DNA of 20,991 nt, from contig JAODBP010000318.1 in assembly GCA_025464025.1 (NCBI GenBank), positions 1 to 20,991 of the forward strand. Reading direction: 5' to 3'. Below the pieces are notes generated by a model, which worked only from the letters and a program-made list of their open reading frames with translations, searched no databases and was not told where the DNA came from. The position numbers and the translations under genes were made by a program. Source of the DNA: Actinomycetes bacterium (GTDB lineage: Bacteria; Actinomycetota; Acidimicrobiia; Acidimicrobiales; CADCSY01). Below are positions 15,125 to 20,991 of the stretch, in pieces; positions within the stretch are counted from its first letter, which is position 1; the number at the start of each line of letters is the position of its first letter.

Positions 15125-16351
15125 TTAGGCGCGCGTGCTTGCTCGCTCGCCCCGGAACAGCCTTGCCAGCAGCTGGGCCGACCGCGTCACTTCGAACTCC
15201 GCTTCCACCTTGCGCCTCCCGGTTCCCCCCAGCTCTCGGCGGCGGTCCGGGTCCTTGGCCAGCTCGGCGAGGGCATCGGCCAGGGCGTCGGCCCGGCCCG
15301 GGCGGACGAGCACCCCGTTGGCGCCGTCGTCGACCAGCTCGGGCACGCCGGTGATGCGGGTGGTGAGGACGGGGAGCTCGGTGGCCATCGCTTCCATGAG
15401 CACGACCGGCACCCCCTCGGCGAAGCTCGGGAGGCAGAAGACGTCGGCCCGGGCGTAGTGGTCGAGGATCTGGTCCTGGCCGACGGCGCCGGCGATGTGG
15501 ACGTGGTCGCGCAGGCCGAGCCGTGTGACCTGGGCCTCGATGGCCGGGCGGCTCGGGCCGTCGCCCACGAGCGTGAGGCGCACGTCCACGCCCCGGCGAC
15601 GCAGGTCGTCGACGGCGTCGACGAGGAGGGACTGGCCCTTTTCCGGCACCAGCCGGCCGACGCAGAGCACCTCGAGCGGGGCGCCGTCGGGGCGGTCGCG
15701 GTCGACCGGGGCGAAGCGCGACGGGTCGATGCCGCAGTGGACGACGGTGAGCTTGTCCCAGTGCTCCTCACCGACCAGGGCCATGAGCTGCGAGCGGGCG
15801 AAGTCGCTGATGCAGACCACGAGGTCGGCATCGGTCACCTTGCCGGCCAGGCCGAACCCCTTGACGTCGGCCAGCTCGGTCGGCCCGTGCATGGTGAAGC
15901 TCCACGTGGCCGTGCCTCCGGTCAGCTCGGCGAACCGGGTGGCGAGCCGGGCCACGTCGCTGGCCACGTTGGCGAAGTGGGCGTGCACGTGGGTGATGCC
16001 CCGGCGGCGGAGGTGCCGGCCGAGGAGCAGGGCCTCGGCGGCGTAGAAGACCTGCCACAGGGCGGCCTTCGGCCCGCCCGGGGACGCGGCGACCGCCTCG
16101 CGGACGAGGCGCCACGTCGCGCCGGGGTGGCGTAGGGCGACGGCGGCCAGCCCGAGCAGGTCGGTGGCCGACGGTGGGAGCAGGGCGGTGGTCGTGGCCA
16201 GCTCGACCCGGTCGACCTCGGACAGCGCGGCACCGGCGCGGACCGAGAACGTGTCGACCTCGACGCCGAGGTCGCGCAGGGCGGTCACCTCGCGCTGCAC
16301 GAACGTGTGGGAGACGGCCGGGTACCGGCTGACGAGGTACCCGACGTGCAT
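15125..16351 (-). CDS. Family 4 glycosyltransferase
   Basis: The 408-residue cytosolic or membrane-associated enzyme has the GT-B fold of GT4. The N-terminal Rossmann half begins MHVGYLVSRYPAVSHTFVQR and includes THVHAHFANVASDVARLA. The C-terminal half has VLCVGRLVPEKGQSLLVDAV (donor phosphate-binding Arg and Lys). The E-x7-E motif is AEGVPVVLMEAMATELPVL, followed by GVPELVDDGANGVLV. It is a retaining transferase that adds a sugar from a nucleotide donor to the lipid-linked unit; the sugar is unknown. ATG 16351 overlaps the upstream stop by one base (TGATG), so it is translated with the ligase gene. It is the last gene of the minus-strand operon, ending 25 bp from the large palindrome. Confidence 0.92.
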   Translation of the reverse strand: MHVGYLVSRYPAVSHTFVQREVTALRDLGVEVDTFSVRAGAALSEVDRVELATTTALLPPSATDLLGLAAVALRHPGATWRLVREAVAASPGGPKAALWQVFYAAEALLLGRHLRRRGITHVHAHFANVASDVARLATRFAELTGGTATWSFTMHGPTELADVKGFGLAGKVTDADLVVCISDFARSQLMALVGEEHWDKLTVVHCGIDPSRFAPVDRDRPDGAPLEVLCVGRLVPEKGQSLLVDAVDDLRRRGVDVRLTLVGDGPSRPAIEAQVTRLGLRDHVHIAGAVGQDQILDHYARADVFCLPSFAEGVPVVLMEAMATELPVLTTRITGVPELVDDGANGVLVRPGRADALADALAELAKDPDRRRELGGTGRRKVEAEFEVTRSAQLLARLFRGERASTRA

Positions 16352-17715
16352 CAGGTGAGCGCCGGTTCGGGCTCGGGGTCGCGGAGGTCGATGACCTCCT
16401 CCTCGCGCTCGCGGGTGCTGAGGTGGCCGACCGAGCAGACGCCGGCCCAGGTCCACAGCAGCAGGTTCGGGAACGGGTAGCTGAGCGGGCCGAACGAGGC
16501 CACGACGAGCCAGTGCACGGCAAGGGCCACCATGCCGAGGCGCCACGGGTCGAGCTCGGCCGGCCCGGGTCGCAGGATGGCGCCACCGATGCCGGCCGCG
16601 AACGCCGCGCCCCAGAGGGCCAGGCCCACGAGGCCCAGCTCGGCGGCGTGCGAGAGGGCCACGTTGTGGATCTCGATCGTGGTGCCGGTGAGGGGGTAGT
16701 CGTTCGACTGGCGGAGGTAGTCGGTGTTGCGCTTCGTCCAGGCCTGCCAGCCCACGCCGAAGAGCGGCTGGTCCTCGATCGCCCGGACCGCCGCGCTGTT
16801 GCTGTTGTAGCGATCCCAGATCGGCCGCTGGTCGCCCTGGCGCTCCTCGGCCCGGTTGGCGAAGCCGGGCACGAACAGGATGGCGAGGGCGAGCACGGCC
16901 AGGGCCACGCCGACGGTCGGGGCGAGGACGGCCCGGGTGCGGTGGTTGGCCAGGAGGGCGAGCAGGGTGGCGATGACGGTGGCGAGCCAGACGGCGCGCG
17001 TCAGGGTGAAGATCGTGCCGCCCAGGCACAGCAGGGCGATGGCGCCGGCCAGGCGGCTGCGGACCTTCTGGTCGCGCCACAGCCACGCCGCCGTGGCCGA
17101 GGCCACCGCGCAGCCGTAGAGGCCGAGGCCGTTGGCCACCGCCTCGGCGAACGGGCCGCGCGCCCGCCCGACGTGGAGGCCGACGCTGGCGTCCTTGATG
17201 TAGGCCGGGAACACGAGCCAGTCGAGCCCGATGCCCTCGGCCACGGCCGTGATGCCGAGGTAGGCGCCCAGGAGCACGAGCACGACGAGGAGGGTGTTGC
17301 GGGCCCGCTTGCTGCCGTAGAGCAGCGGGGCGAGGGTGAAGACGAGGAAGGGGAGCACGCCGAGCCGGTCGAGCAGGGCGAAGAGTCCGTCCTTGGTGGT
17401 GAGGGTGTGGGCGGCGAGGGCCGACACGGTGGCGTAGGCCGCGGTGGCGGCCAGCAGGGCGTGGACCGGGCGCCACACGATCGAGCGGGTCACGATCGCC
17501 CCCGGGAGCCGGAGGGCCAGGGAGGCCAAGCCGGCGGCGATGAGGATCCGGTCGGGCGCGATGGGCAGGCCGAGCTGGTTGGCGTTGCCGTTCAGCACCT
17601 CGGCCGCCAGTCCGAGCGAGACCAGCAGGGCCGGCGTCATGTAGAGGCCGAGGTAGCCGGCGGCCCCCAGGGCGAGCAGGGAGAAGGCCAGCAGCACCAG
17701 GTGCAGCGGGCTCAC
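16351..17715 (-). CDS. O-antigen ligase/polymerase family membrane protein (Wzy_C)
   Basis: The 454-residue protein has about 10 to 12 hydrophobic segments. A large extracytoplasmic loop (about residues 285-350) contains RPIWDRYNSNSAAVRAIED, PLFGVGWQAW, and the conserved HNVALSHAAELG segment typical of the Wzy_C/WaaL domain. The preceding FTLTRAVWLA supplies the usual R-x3-W-like feature. Such proteins polymerise undecaprenyl-linked repeat units outside the membrane or ligate finished chains to an acceptor. With a flippase and a Wzz-like protein beside it, the polymerase role is more likely. The start GTG 17715 overlaps the stop of the chain-length gene (GTGA, 17712-17715). The cytosolic C-terminus is acidic and proline-rich. 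Confidence 0.9.
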   Translation of the reverse strand: MSPLHLVLLAFSLLALGAAGYLGLYMTPALLVSLGLAAEVLNGNANQLGLPIAPDRILIAAGLASLALRLPGAIVTRSIVWRPVHALLAATAAYATVSALAAHTLTTKDGLFALLDRLGVLPFLVFTLAPLLYGSKRARNTLLVVLVLLGAYLGITAVAEGIGLDWLVFPAYIKDASVGLHVGRARGPFAEAVANGLGLYGCAVASATAAWLWRDQKVRSRLAGAIALLCLGGTIFTLTRAVWLATVIATLLALLANHRTRAVLAPTVGVALAVLALAILFVPGFANRAEERQGDQRPIWDRYNSNSAAVRAIEDQPLFGVGWQAWTKRNTDYLRQSNDYPLTGTTIEIHNVALSHAAELGLVGLALWGAAFAAGIGGAILRPGPAELDPWRLGMVALAVHWLVVASFGPLSYPFPNLLLWTWAGVCSVGHLSTREREEEVIDLRDPEPEPALT

Positions 17716-18671
17716 GACCGGCTGCGGGAGCGGGTCGCCTCCTGGTTCACCACGAGCGTGGCGAGGGCGATGCCGACGACCAGGCCGAGGCCGACCGAGG
17801 CGGCGATGGCGAGCTGGATCATCGAGCGCCGGTTGCTGCCCTGGTACGAGGCCGGGGCCACGAGCTCGACGTGGCCGCCGCCCGAGCTGGCGGCGAAGTT
17901 GGTGTAGCGCTGGCCGAGGGCGTCGGCCTTCAGCTTGGCGGCGTCGACGGCGGCCTGCGAGGTGACCTGCTGGGTGAGCAGCGTGCTGTTGCCGGGGTCG
18001 GCCTCGAGGGCGGCGTTGACCCGGGCCAGGGTGGCCTGGGCCCCGGCCAGCTCCTGGCTGGCCTGCTGGAAGTCGGTGAGGAGCTGCCCGGTGCTGGTCC
18101 CGCCACCGGCGCCGGCGGCGTACTTGGCGAGGGCGTCGGCGGCGGCGTCGGCGAAGCGGTTGGCGTCGCGCTTGTTGTCGGCCGTGCCCTCGACCCGGAT
18201 GAGCGCCGAGTCGGGGACGGGCGACGCCGAGATGTGGCCGCGGACCTGGGAGGGGTCGAGGCCGAGGGCCTTGGCCACCGGATCGACGACCGCCGGGGTG
18301 CCGACGAGGCGGGCGTAGGTGGAGGCGAGGCTCTCGCTGGCGGCGACGAAGCCGGGCACGGCCTGGTCCTGGGGGTCGAAGCCGCCGACCAGCAGCCGGG
18401 CCTCGGACGTGTGGGTCGGCGTGCTGCTGTAGGCGAGGAAGAGCGACGGGATCAGGAACGTCAGGATCGGCAGCAGCACCAGCAGGGGCCGGGCGATGGC
18501 CGCCGCGCTGGGCGAGATGCGCCCGGTGCTGGGCGACGGGAGCGGTGGGACCCGGCGGGTCCGCGGCGGCTCCGTGCGGGTGGTCGTCAGCGTGCCCGAG
18601 TCGATCGCCATGTAGGGGGATTCGTCCCCTTGCGTGGCCGTTCCTGCACTTTGGGACCGGTCCCTGGTCAC
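17712..18671 (-). CDS. Wzz-like polysaccharide chain-length determinant, no kinase domain
   Basis: The 319-residue protein has the two-helix layout of polysaccharide co-polymerases. It has a polar, proline-rich N-terminal tail (about 1-58) and a first helix around LLVLLPILTFLIPSLFLAY. A periplasm-side domain contains SEARLLVGG and a long Ala/Gln-rich coiled-coil-like stretch (about 190-260), and a second helix (about 287-310) is followed by a short basic end. No Walker A or Tyr-rich tail is present, so it is not a fused BY-kinase. It likely sets polymer length with the Wzy protein encoded next. GTG 18671 lies 4 bases after the upstream stop and suits coupled translation. ATG 18611 is an alternative that would remove 20 poorly conserved residues and leave a hairpin-rich leader. 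Confidence 0.85.
   Translation of the reverse strand: MTRDRSQSAGTATQGDESPYMAIDSGTLTTTRTEPPRTRRVPPLPSPSTGRISPSAAAIARPLLVLLPILTFLIPSLFLAYSSTPTHTSEARLLVGGFDPQDQAVPGFVAASESLASTYARLVGTPAVVDPVAKALGLDPSQVRGHISASPVPDSALIRVEGTADNKRDANRFADAAADALAKYAAGAGGGTSTGQLLTDFQQASQELAGAQATLARVNAALEADPGNSTLLTQQVTSQAAVDAAKLKADALGQRYTNFAASSGGGHVELVAPASYQGSNRRSMIQLAIAASVGLGLVVGIALATLVVNQEATRSRSRS
18614..18664 (-). other. Two hairpin sequences around the Wzz gene start
   Basis: On the minus strand, gggaccggtccc (18653-18664) is a perfect 12-bp palindrome. Further on, gggga-cgaa-tcccc (about 18615-18628) forms a 5-bp stem with a 4-nt loop, just before ATG 18611. If translation starts at GTG 18671 both lie in coding sequence; if it starts at ATG 18611 they form a structured leader between two coupled genes. 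No known riboswitch core is complete here. Confidence 0.35.
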
Positions 18672-18675
18672 GGGC

Positions 18676-20247
18676 CTACGGCAACGCGGGCGCCAGTGGG
18701 GCTCGGCGTGTGCCGCCGCCGCCGACGTTGTCGGCGCGGTTGTCGGTCACCACGCGCAACAGGCTTCGGAGCTTGGCGACGTCCTTGCGGAGGTCGGACA
18801 CCGCGGTTCGGGGGGCGGTGGGCTCGGCGTAGAGGCAGGTGCAGCCGGAGCGGTCGACGACGTAGGCGCCGTAGTCCTGGAGGGCGCGGGCGGCGGCGAG
18901 GCCGGCGGGGGAGAGGCCGAGGCGGTTGACGTCGATCGACGGCGGGATGGCGGCGAGGGTGCCCATCGGCACGTTGCCGGTGTAGGAGCGGGCGGCGTCG
19001 CCGTCCTCGGCGGTGGCCGGCCACACCGGGCCGCGGCCGAGCTGGTCGGCCTCGAGGGCGAGGGCGAGGGCGTGGCGGATCGTGCCCTGCTCGAGCTCCC
19101 AGGTGCGGATGAGCCCACCGACGGCGCTGCCGCCGTAGGCCCGCACGCCGCCCTGGCCGACCCCGGGGCCGTAGAGGTCGGTGCGCACGTGGTAGCCGGT
19201 GGTGAGGGCCGGGGCGGTGCCGATCACGTGCCAGTCCTCGTCGAGCCACCGCCCGGTCGGGTCGACGACGTGGAGGTGGCGGTCGCTGCCGGCGGCCGGG
19301 GTGGCGCCGACCGGCAGCCGGAACGTGACGTCGGCGAAGCCGGATCGCCGCACGGTGACGACGGGGTCGGTGGCCGACGCCCGGTAGACCGGGTGCGAGT
19401 ACTGCTCGGCGTTGACCCAGGCCGTCGACCGAGCGGTGCTCAGCAGCGTCGCCGTGCGGGCGTCGCCGACCGATTCGTAGGTGGCGCCCGAGCCGATGGG
19501 CAGGTTCCACGGGGAGGTCGAGGCGAACGGCCACAGGGCGGCGTCACGGGCCGGGGCCGTCGTCGTGGCCGGCTGCCCGGGCCGGAACGAGGCGACGGTC
19601 CCGCCGGCGGTGGCGAGGGCGTAGCCGGCACCGCCGGCCACTGCCGTCACCTGCTTCGGGCCGGCGCCGAGGAAGCGGGCGTCGCCGTAGCTGAAGATGC
19701 CCCCGTCGGCCGCGGCCAGCCAGTAGCCCCGACCCGAGGCGGTGGCGGCCATGCCGACGATGGGCTGGTTGAGCCGGATGGCGCCGGTGCTGCCGAGGAA
19801 GCGGGCGTCGCCGTAGGAGAAGATGCCGCCGTCGCGGGCGACGAGCCAGTAGCCGGCGCCCGAGGGGGTGGCGGCCATGCCGACGATGGGCTGGTTGAGT
19901 CGGATGGCGCCGGTGCTGCCGAGGAAGCGGGCGTCGCCGAAGCTGAAGATGCCGCCGTCGCGGGCGACGAGCCAGTAGCCCCGGCCCGAGGTGGTGCCGG
20001 CCACGCCAACGATCGGCTGCTGGAGCGTGCGTCCGGCCCGCGAGCCGTACGAGGTGGCGTCGCCGTCGACGGTCACCCGGCCCGCGCCGTCGACGACCCA
20101 GTGCCCGGTGCCGCTCGGGGTGGTGGCGATGCCGACCACCGGCCCCGTGGCGGCCGACGCCGCCGGGACGACGGCGAGGGTCACGGCGATCACGGCTGCG
20201 GCCAGGAGCGACTTCACCCGGAGGTGATCGACCTGTCCGTTTCGCAC
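18676..20247 (-). CDS. Secreted protein with 42-residue GYWLVA-type repeats and an unknown C-terminal domain
   Basis: The 523-residue product has a signal peptide (hydrophobic run about residues 12-32, likely cut after ASA). Three clear and one degenerate tandem repeats of 42 residues follow (about 37-200), with core GYWLVARDGGIFSYGDARF, then a degenerate fifth. The spacing suggests blades of a beta-propeller; such repeats are common in Acidimicrobiia surface proteins. From about residue 235 a separate domain begins WPFASTSPWNLPIGSGA. It contains HLHVVDP and a YGGSAVGGLIRTWELEQG segment, and ends in a coiled-coil-like DLRKDVAKLRSLLRVV. I cannot name that domain. GTG 20247 is supported by gggagg 6 nt upstream; GTG 20217 is an alternative giving a shorter signal peptide. 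It heads the minus-strand operon, so a role in handling or displaying the polymer is plausible. Confidence 0.85.
   Translation of the reverse strand: MRNGQVDHLRVKSLLAAAVIAVTLAVVPAASAATGPVVGIATTPSGTGHWVVDGAGRVTVDGDATSYGSRAGRTLQQPIVGVAGTTSGRGYWLVARDGGIFSFGDARFLGSTGAIRLNQPIVGMAATPSGAGYWLVARDGGIFSYGDARFLGSTGAIRLNQPIVGMAATASGRGYWLAAADGGIFSYGDARFLGAGPKQVTAVAGGAGYALATAGGTVASFRPGQPATTTAPARDAALWPFASTSPWNLPIGSGATYESVGDARTATLLSTARSTAWVNAEQYSHPVYRASATDPVVTVRRSGFADVTFRLPVGATPAAGSDRHLHVVDPTGRWLDEDWHVIGTAPALTTGYHVRTDLYGPGVGQGGVRAYGGSAVGGLIRTWELEQGTIRHALALALEADQLGRGPVWPATAEDGDAARSYTGNVPMGTLAAIPPSIDVNRLGLSPAGLAAARALQDYGAYVVDRSGCTCLYAEPTAPRTAVSDLRKDVAKLRSLLRVVTDNRADNVGGGGTRRAPLAPALP
19640..20139 (-). repeat. 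Tandem 126-bp coding repeats
   Basis: Units of 126 bp (42 codons) run at 20139-20014 (diverged), 20013-19888, 19887-19762, and 19761 to about 19640 (partial). The marker gaagcgggcg recurs at 19672, 19798 and 19924, exactly 126 bp apart. The second and third units are almost identical at DNA level, pointing to recent duplication or gene conversion and a possible site of unit gain or loss. Confidence 0.9.
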
Positions 20248-20250
20248 CTT

Positions 20251-20270
20251 GAGCCTCCCCCTGGGGGCTC
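20251..20270. promoter_or_regulatory. Hairpin covering the Shine-Dalgarno of the repeat-protein gene
   Basis: The sequence gagcctccccctgggggctc folds into an 8-bp stem (one G-T pair) with a 4-nt loop. On the minus strand its 3' arm contains the gggagg Shine-Dalgarno that lies 6 nt before GTG 20247, so the fold would hide the ribosome-binding site. The whole gap to the divergent wecA-like gene is only 58 bp, so it may also act in the shared promoter region. Confidence 0.45.
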
Positions 20271-20305
20271 GATCCCGGTCGCCGTGCGCGAGGCTGGGCG
20301 ACGAC

Positions 20306-20991
20306 GTGTCTGGCTACCTCATCGTCCTCCTCGTCGCCGTGGGCACGACGGCCCTCACCACCCCGATCGTCCGGCGCTTCGCCGAGCGCTTCGGTGTCGT
20401 CGTCGCGCCCGACGAGCGGCGGGTCCACCAGCGGCCGACGGCGACGCTGGGCGGGGCGGCCATGTACCTCGGCTTCCTCGCCGGCATGGCCACGGCGTCG
20501 CGGCTCAGCCAGTTCGACCCGGTGTTCGCCGGCACGTCGGAACCGGTGGGCATCCTGCTGGCCGCCACCGTGATCTTCGCCGTCGGCGTGCTCGACGACC
20601 TGCGGGAGGTCTCGGCCCCGGCCAAGGTCGCCGGGATGGTGCTGGCCGGCGGCGTGCTCTCCCTGCTCGGCGTCACGATGCTGTACTTCCGCATCCCGTT
20701 CGCCGGGACGGTCGTGCTGTCACCCGACCTGGCCCCGCTCGTCACCGTGCTCTGGGTGATCGGCATGGCCAACGCCGTGAACCTCATCGACGGGCTCGAC
20801 GGTCTGGCCGCCGGCATCGTCGGCATCGCCGCCGGGGCCTTCGCCCTCTACAGCTCGAAGCTGTTCCACCTCGGGCTGCTGCCGAACGCCTCGAACAGCA
20901 TCAGTCCCTTGATCGCCGTGATCGTGCTGGGGATGTGCCTCGGCTTCCTGCCGTCGAACTTCCACCCGGCCAAGATCTTCATGGGCGACGG
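20306..20991 (+). CDS. wecA: Undecaprenyl-phosphate GlcNAc-1-phosphate transferase, WecA/TagO/MraY family (partial)
   Basis: The gene runs off the right edge after 228 codons. It encodes a multi-helix membrane protein of the polyprenyl-phosphate N-acetylhexosamine-1-phosphate transferase family. Visible motifs are APDERRVHQRPTATLGG (residues 34-50), the Mg-binding GVLDDLRE (Asp97/Asp98), ANAVNLIDGLDGLAAG (155-170), and the start of the MGDG motif (226-228). It moves GlcNAc-1-phosphate from UDP-GlcNAc to a polyprenyl phosphate, starting polymers such as arabinogalactan linkers or teichoic acids. WecA-type specificity is preferred over MraY because of the motif wording and because actinobacteria carry wecA between the prfA-prmC block and the ATP synthase operon. 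GTG 20306 is the first suitable start; no strong Shine-Dalgarno is seen. It is divergent from the repeat-protein gene. Confidence 0.88.
   Translation, partial: MSGYLIVLLVAVGTTALTTPIVRRFAERFGVVVAPDERRVHQRPTATLGGAAMYLGFLAGMATASRLSQFDPVFAGTSEPVGILLAATVIFAVGVLDDLREVSAPAKVAGMVLAGGVLSLLGVTMLYFRIPFAGTVVLSPDLAPLVTVLWVIGMANAVNLIDGLDGLAAGIVGIAAGAFALYSSKLFHLGLLPNASNSISPLIAVIVLGMCLGFLPSNFHPAKIFMGD

Noticed and set aside
14638..15354. Open frame of 238 codons running through the large palindrome
   Set aside because: No Shine-Dalgarno, an Arg/Ala/Pro-rich product, and it extends into the 3' part of the GT4 gene in antisense. Similar peptides can be read from both arms in opposite directions, but this follows from the inverted repeat itself.
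20217..20280. Possible c-di-AMP riboswitch 3' portion upstream of the repeat-protein gene
   Set aside because: The sequence cgaaacggacaggtcgatcacctc only loosely recalls the conserved 3' end of that riboswitch, and no 5' core elements lie upstream; much of it is within the coding frame.

Overview
The window comes from a very GC-rich actinobacterium. Two things suggest class Acidimicrobiia (Iamia/Ilumatobacter-like): the gene order prfA-prmC-tsaC leading to a wecA-type gene, and a secreted protein built on 42-residue repeats with GYWLVARDGGIFSFGDA-type cores, which I know mainly from that class. No rRNA or tRNA gene, CRISPR array or transposase was recognised.

Left part (1-6042), housekeeping. 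It holds the 3' end of prfA (release factor 1), prmC (its methyltransferase), a TsaC/Sua5 threonylcarbamoyl-AMP synthase and a 59-residue membrane peptide. A thiolase-like gene follows on the minus strand, then ptp-rpiB-glyA on the plus strand (low-molecular-weight tyrosine phosphatase, ribose-5-phosphate isomerase B, serine hydroxymethyltransferase). Small perfect hairpins sit at both convergent junctions (2046-2060 and 6036-6061). A 22-bp perfect palindrome (3579-3600) lies between the divergent thiolase-like and phosphatase genes.

Middle and right part (6055-20247), a Wzx/Wzy-type surface polysaccharide cluster. A minus-strand gene encodes the priming polyprenyl glycosylphosphotransferase. 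A plus-strand operon (7800-14616) encodes three paralogous GT2 glycosyltransferases, a membrane-anchored GH5 glycoside hydrolase, a membrane GT2 of the QxxRW type and a Wzx-like flippase; every junction is a 4-nt ATGA or GTGA overlap. A convergent minus-strand operon (20247 to 15125) encodes a secreted repeat protein, a Wzz-like chain-length protein without a kinase domain, an O-antigen ligase/polymerase (Wzy_C family) and a GT4 glycosyltransferase. Together these supply priming, sugar addition, flipping, polymerisation, length control and possibly trimming of a polysaccharide.

The two operons converge on a gene-free stretch (14617-15124). It holds a very large imperfect palindrome of about 460 bp, with arms of about 200 bp containing exact inverted blocks of 25 and 21 bp. 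This is the most unusual structure in the window.

The right edge (from 20306) is the start of a WecA/TagO-type transferase. In many actinobacteria this gene follows the prfA-prmC-sua5 block directly and precedes the ATP synthase operon, so the polysaccharide cluster looks inserted into, or grown within, a conserved locus.
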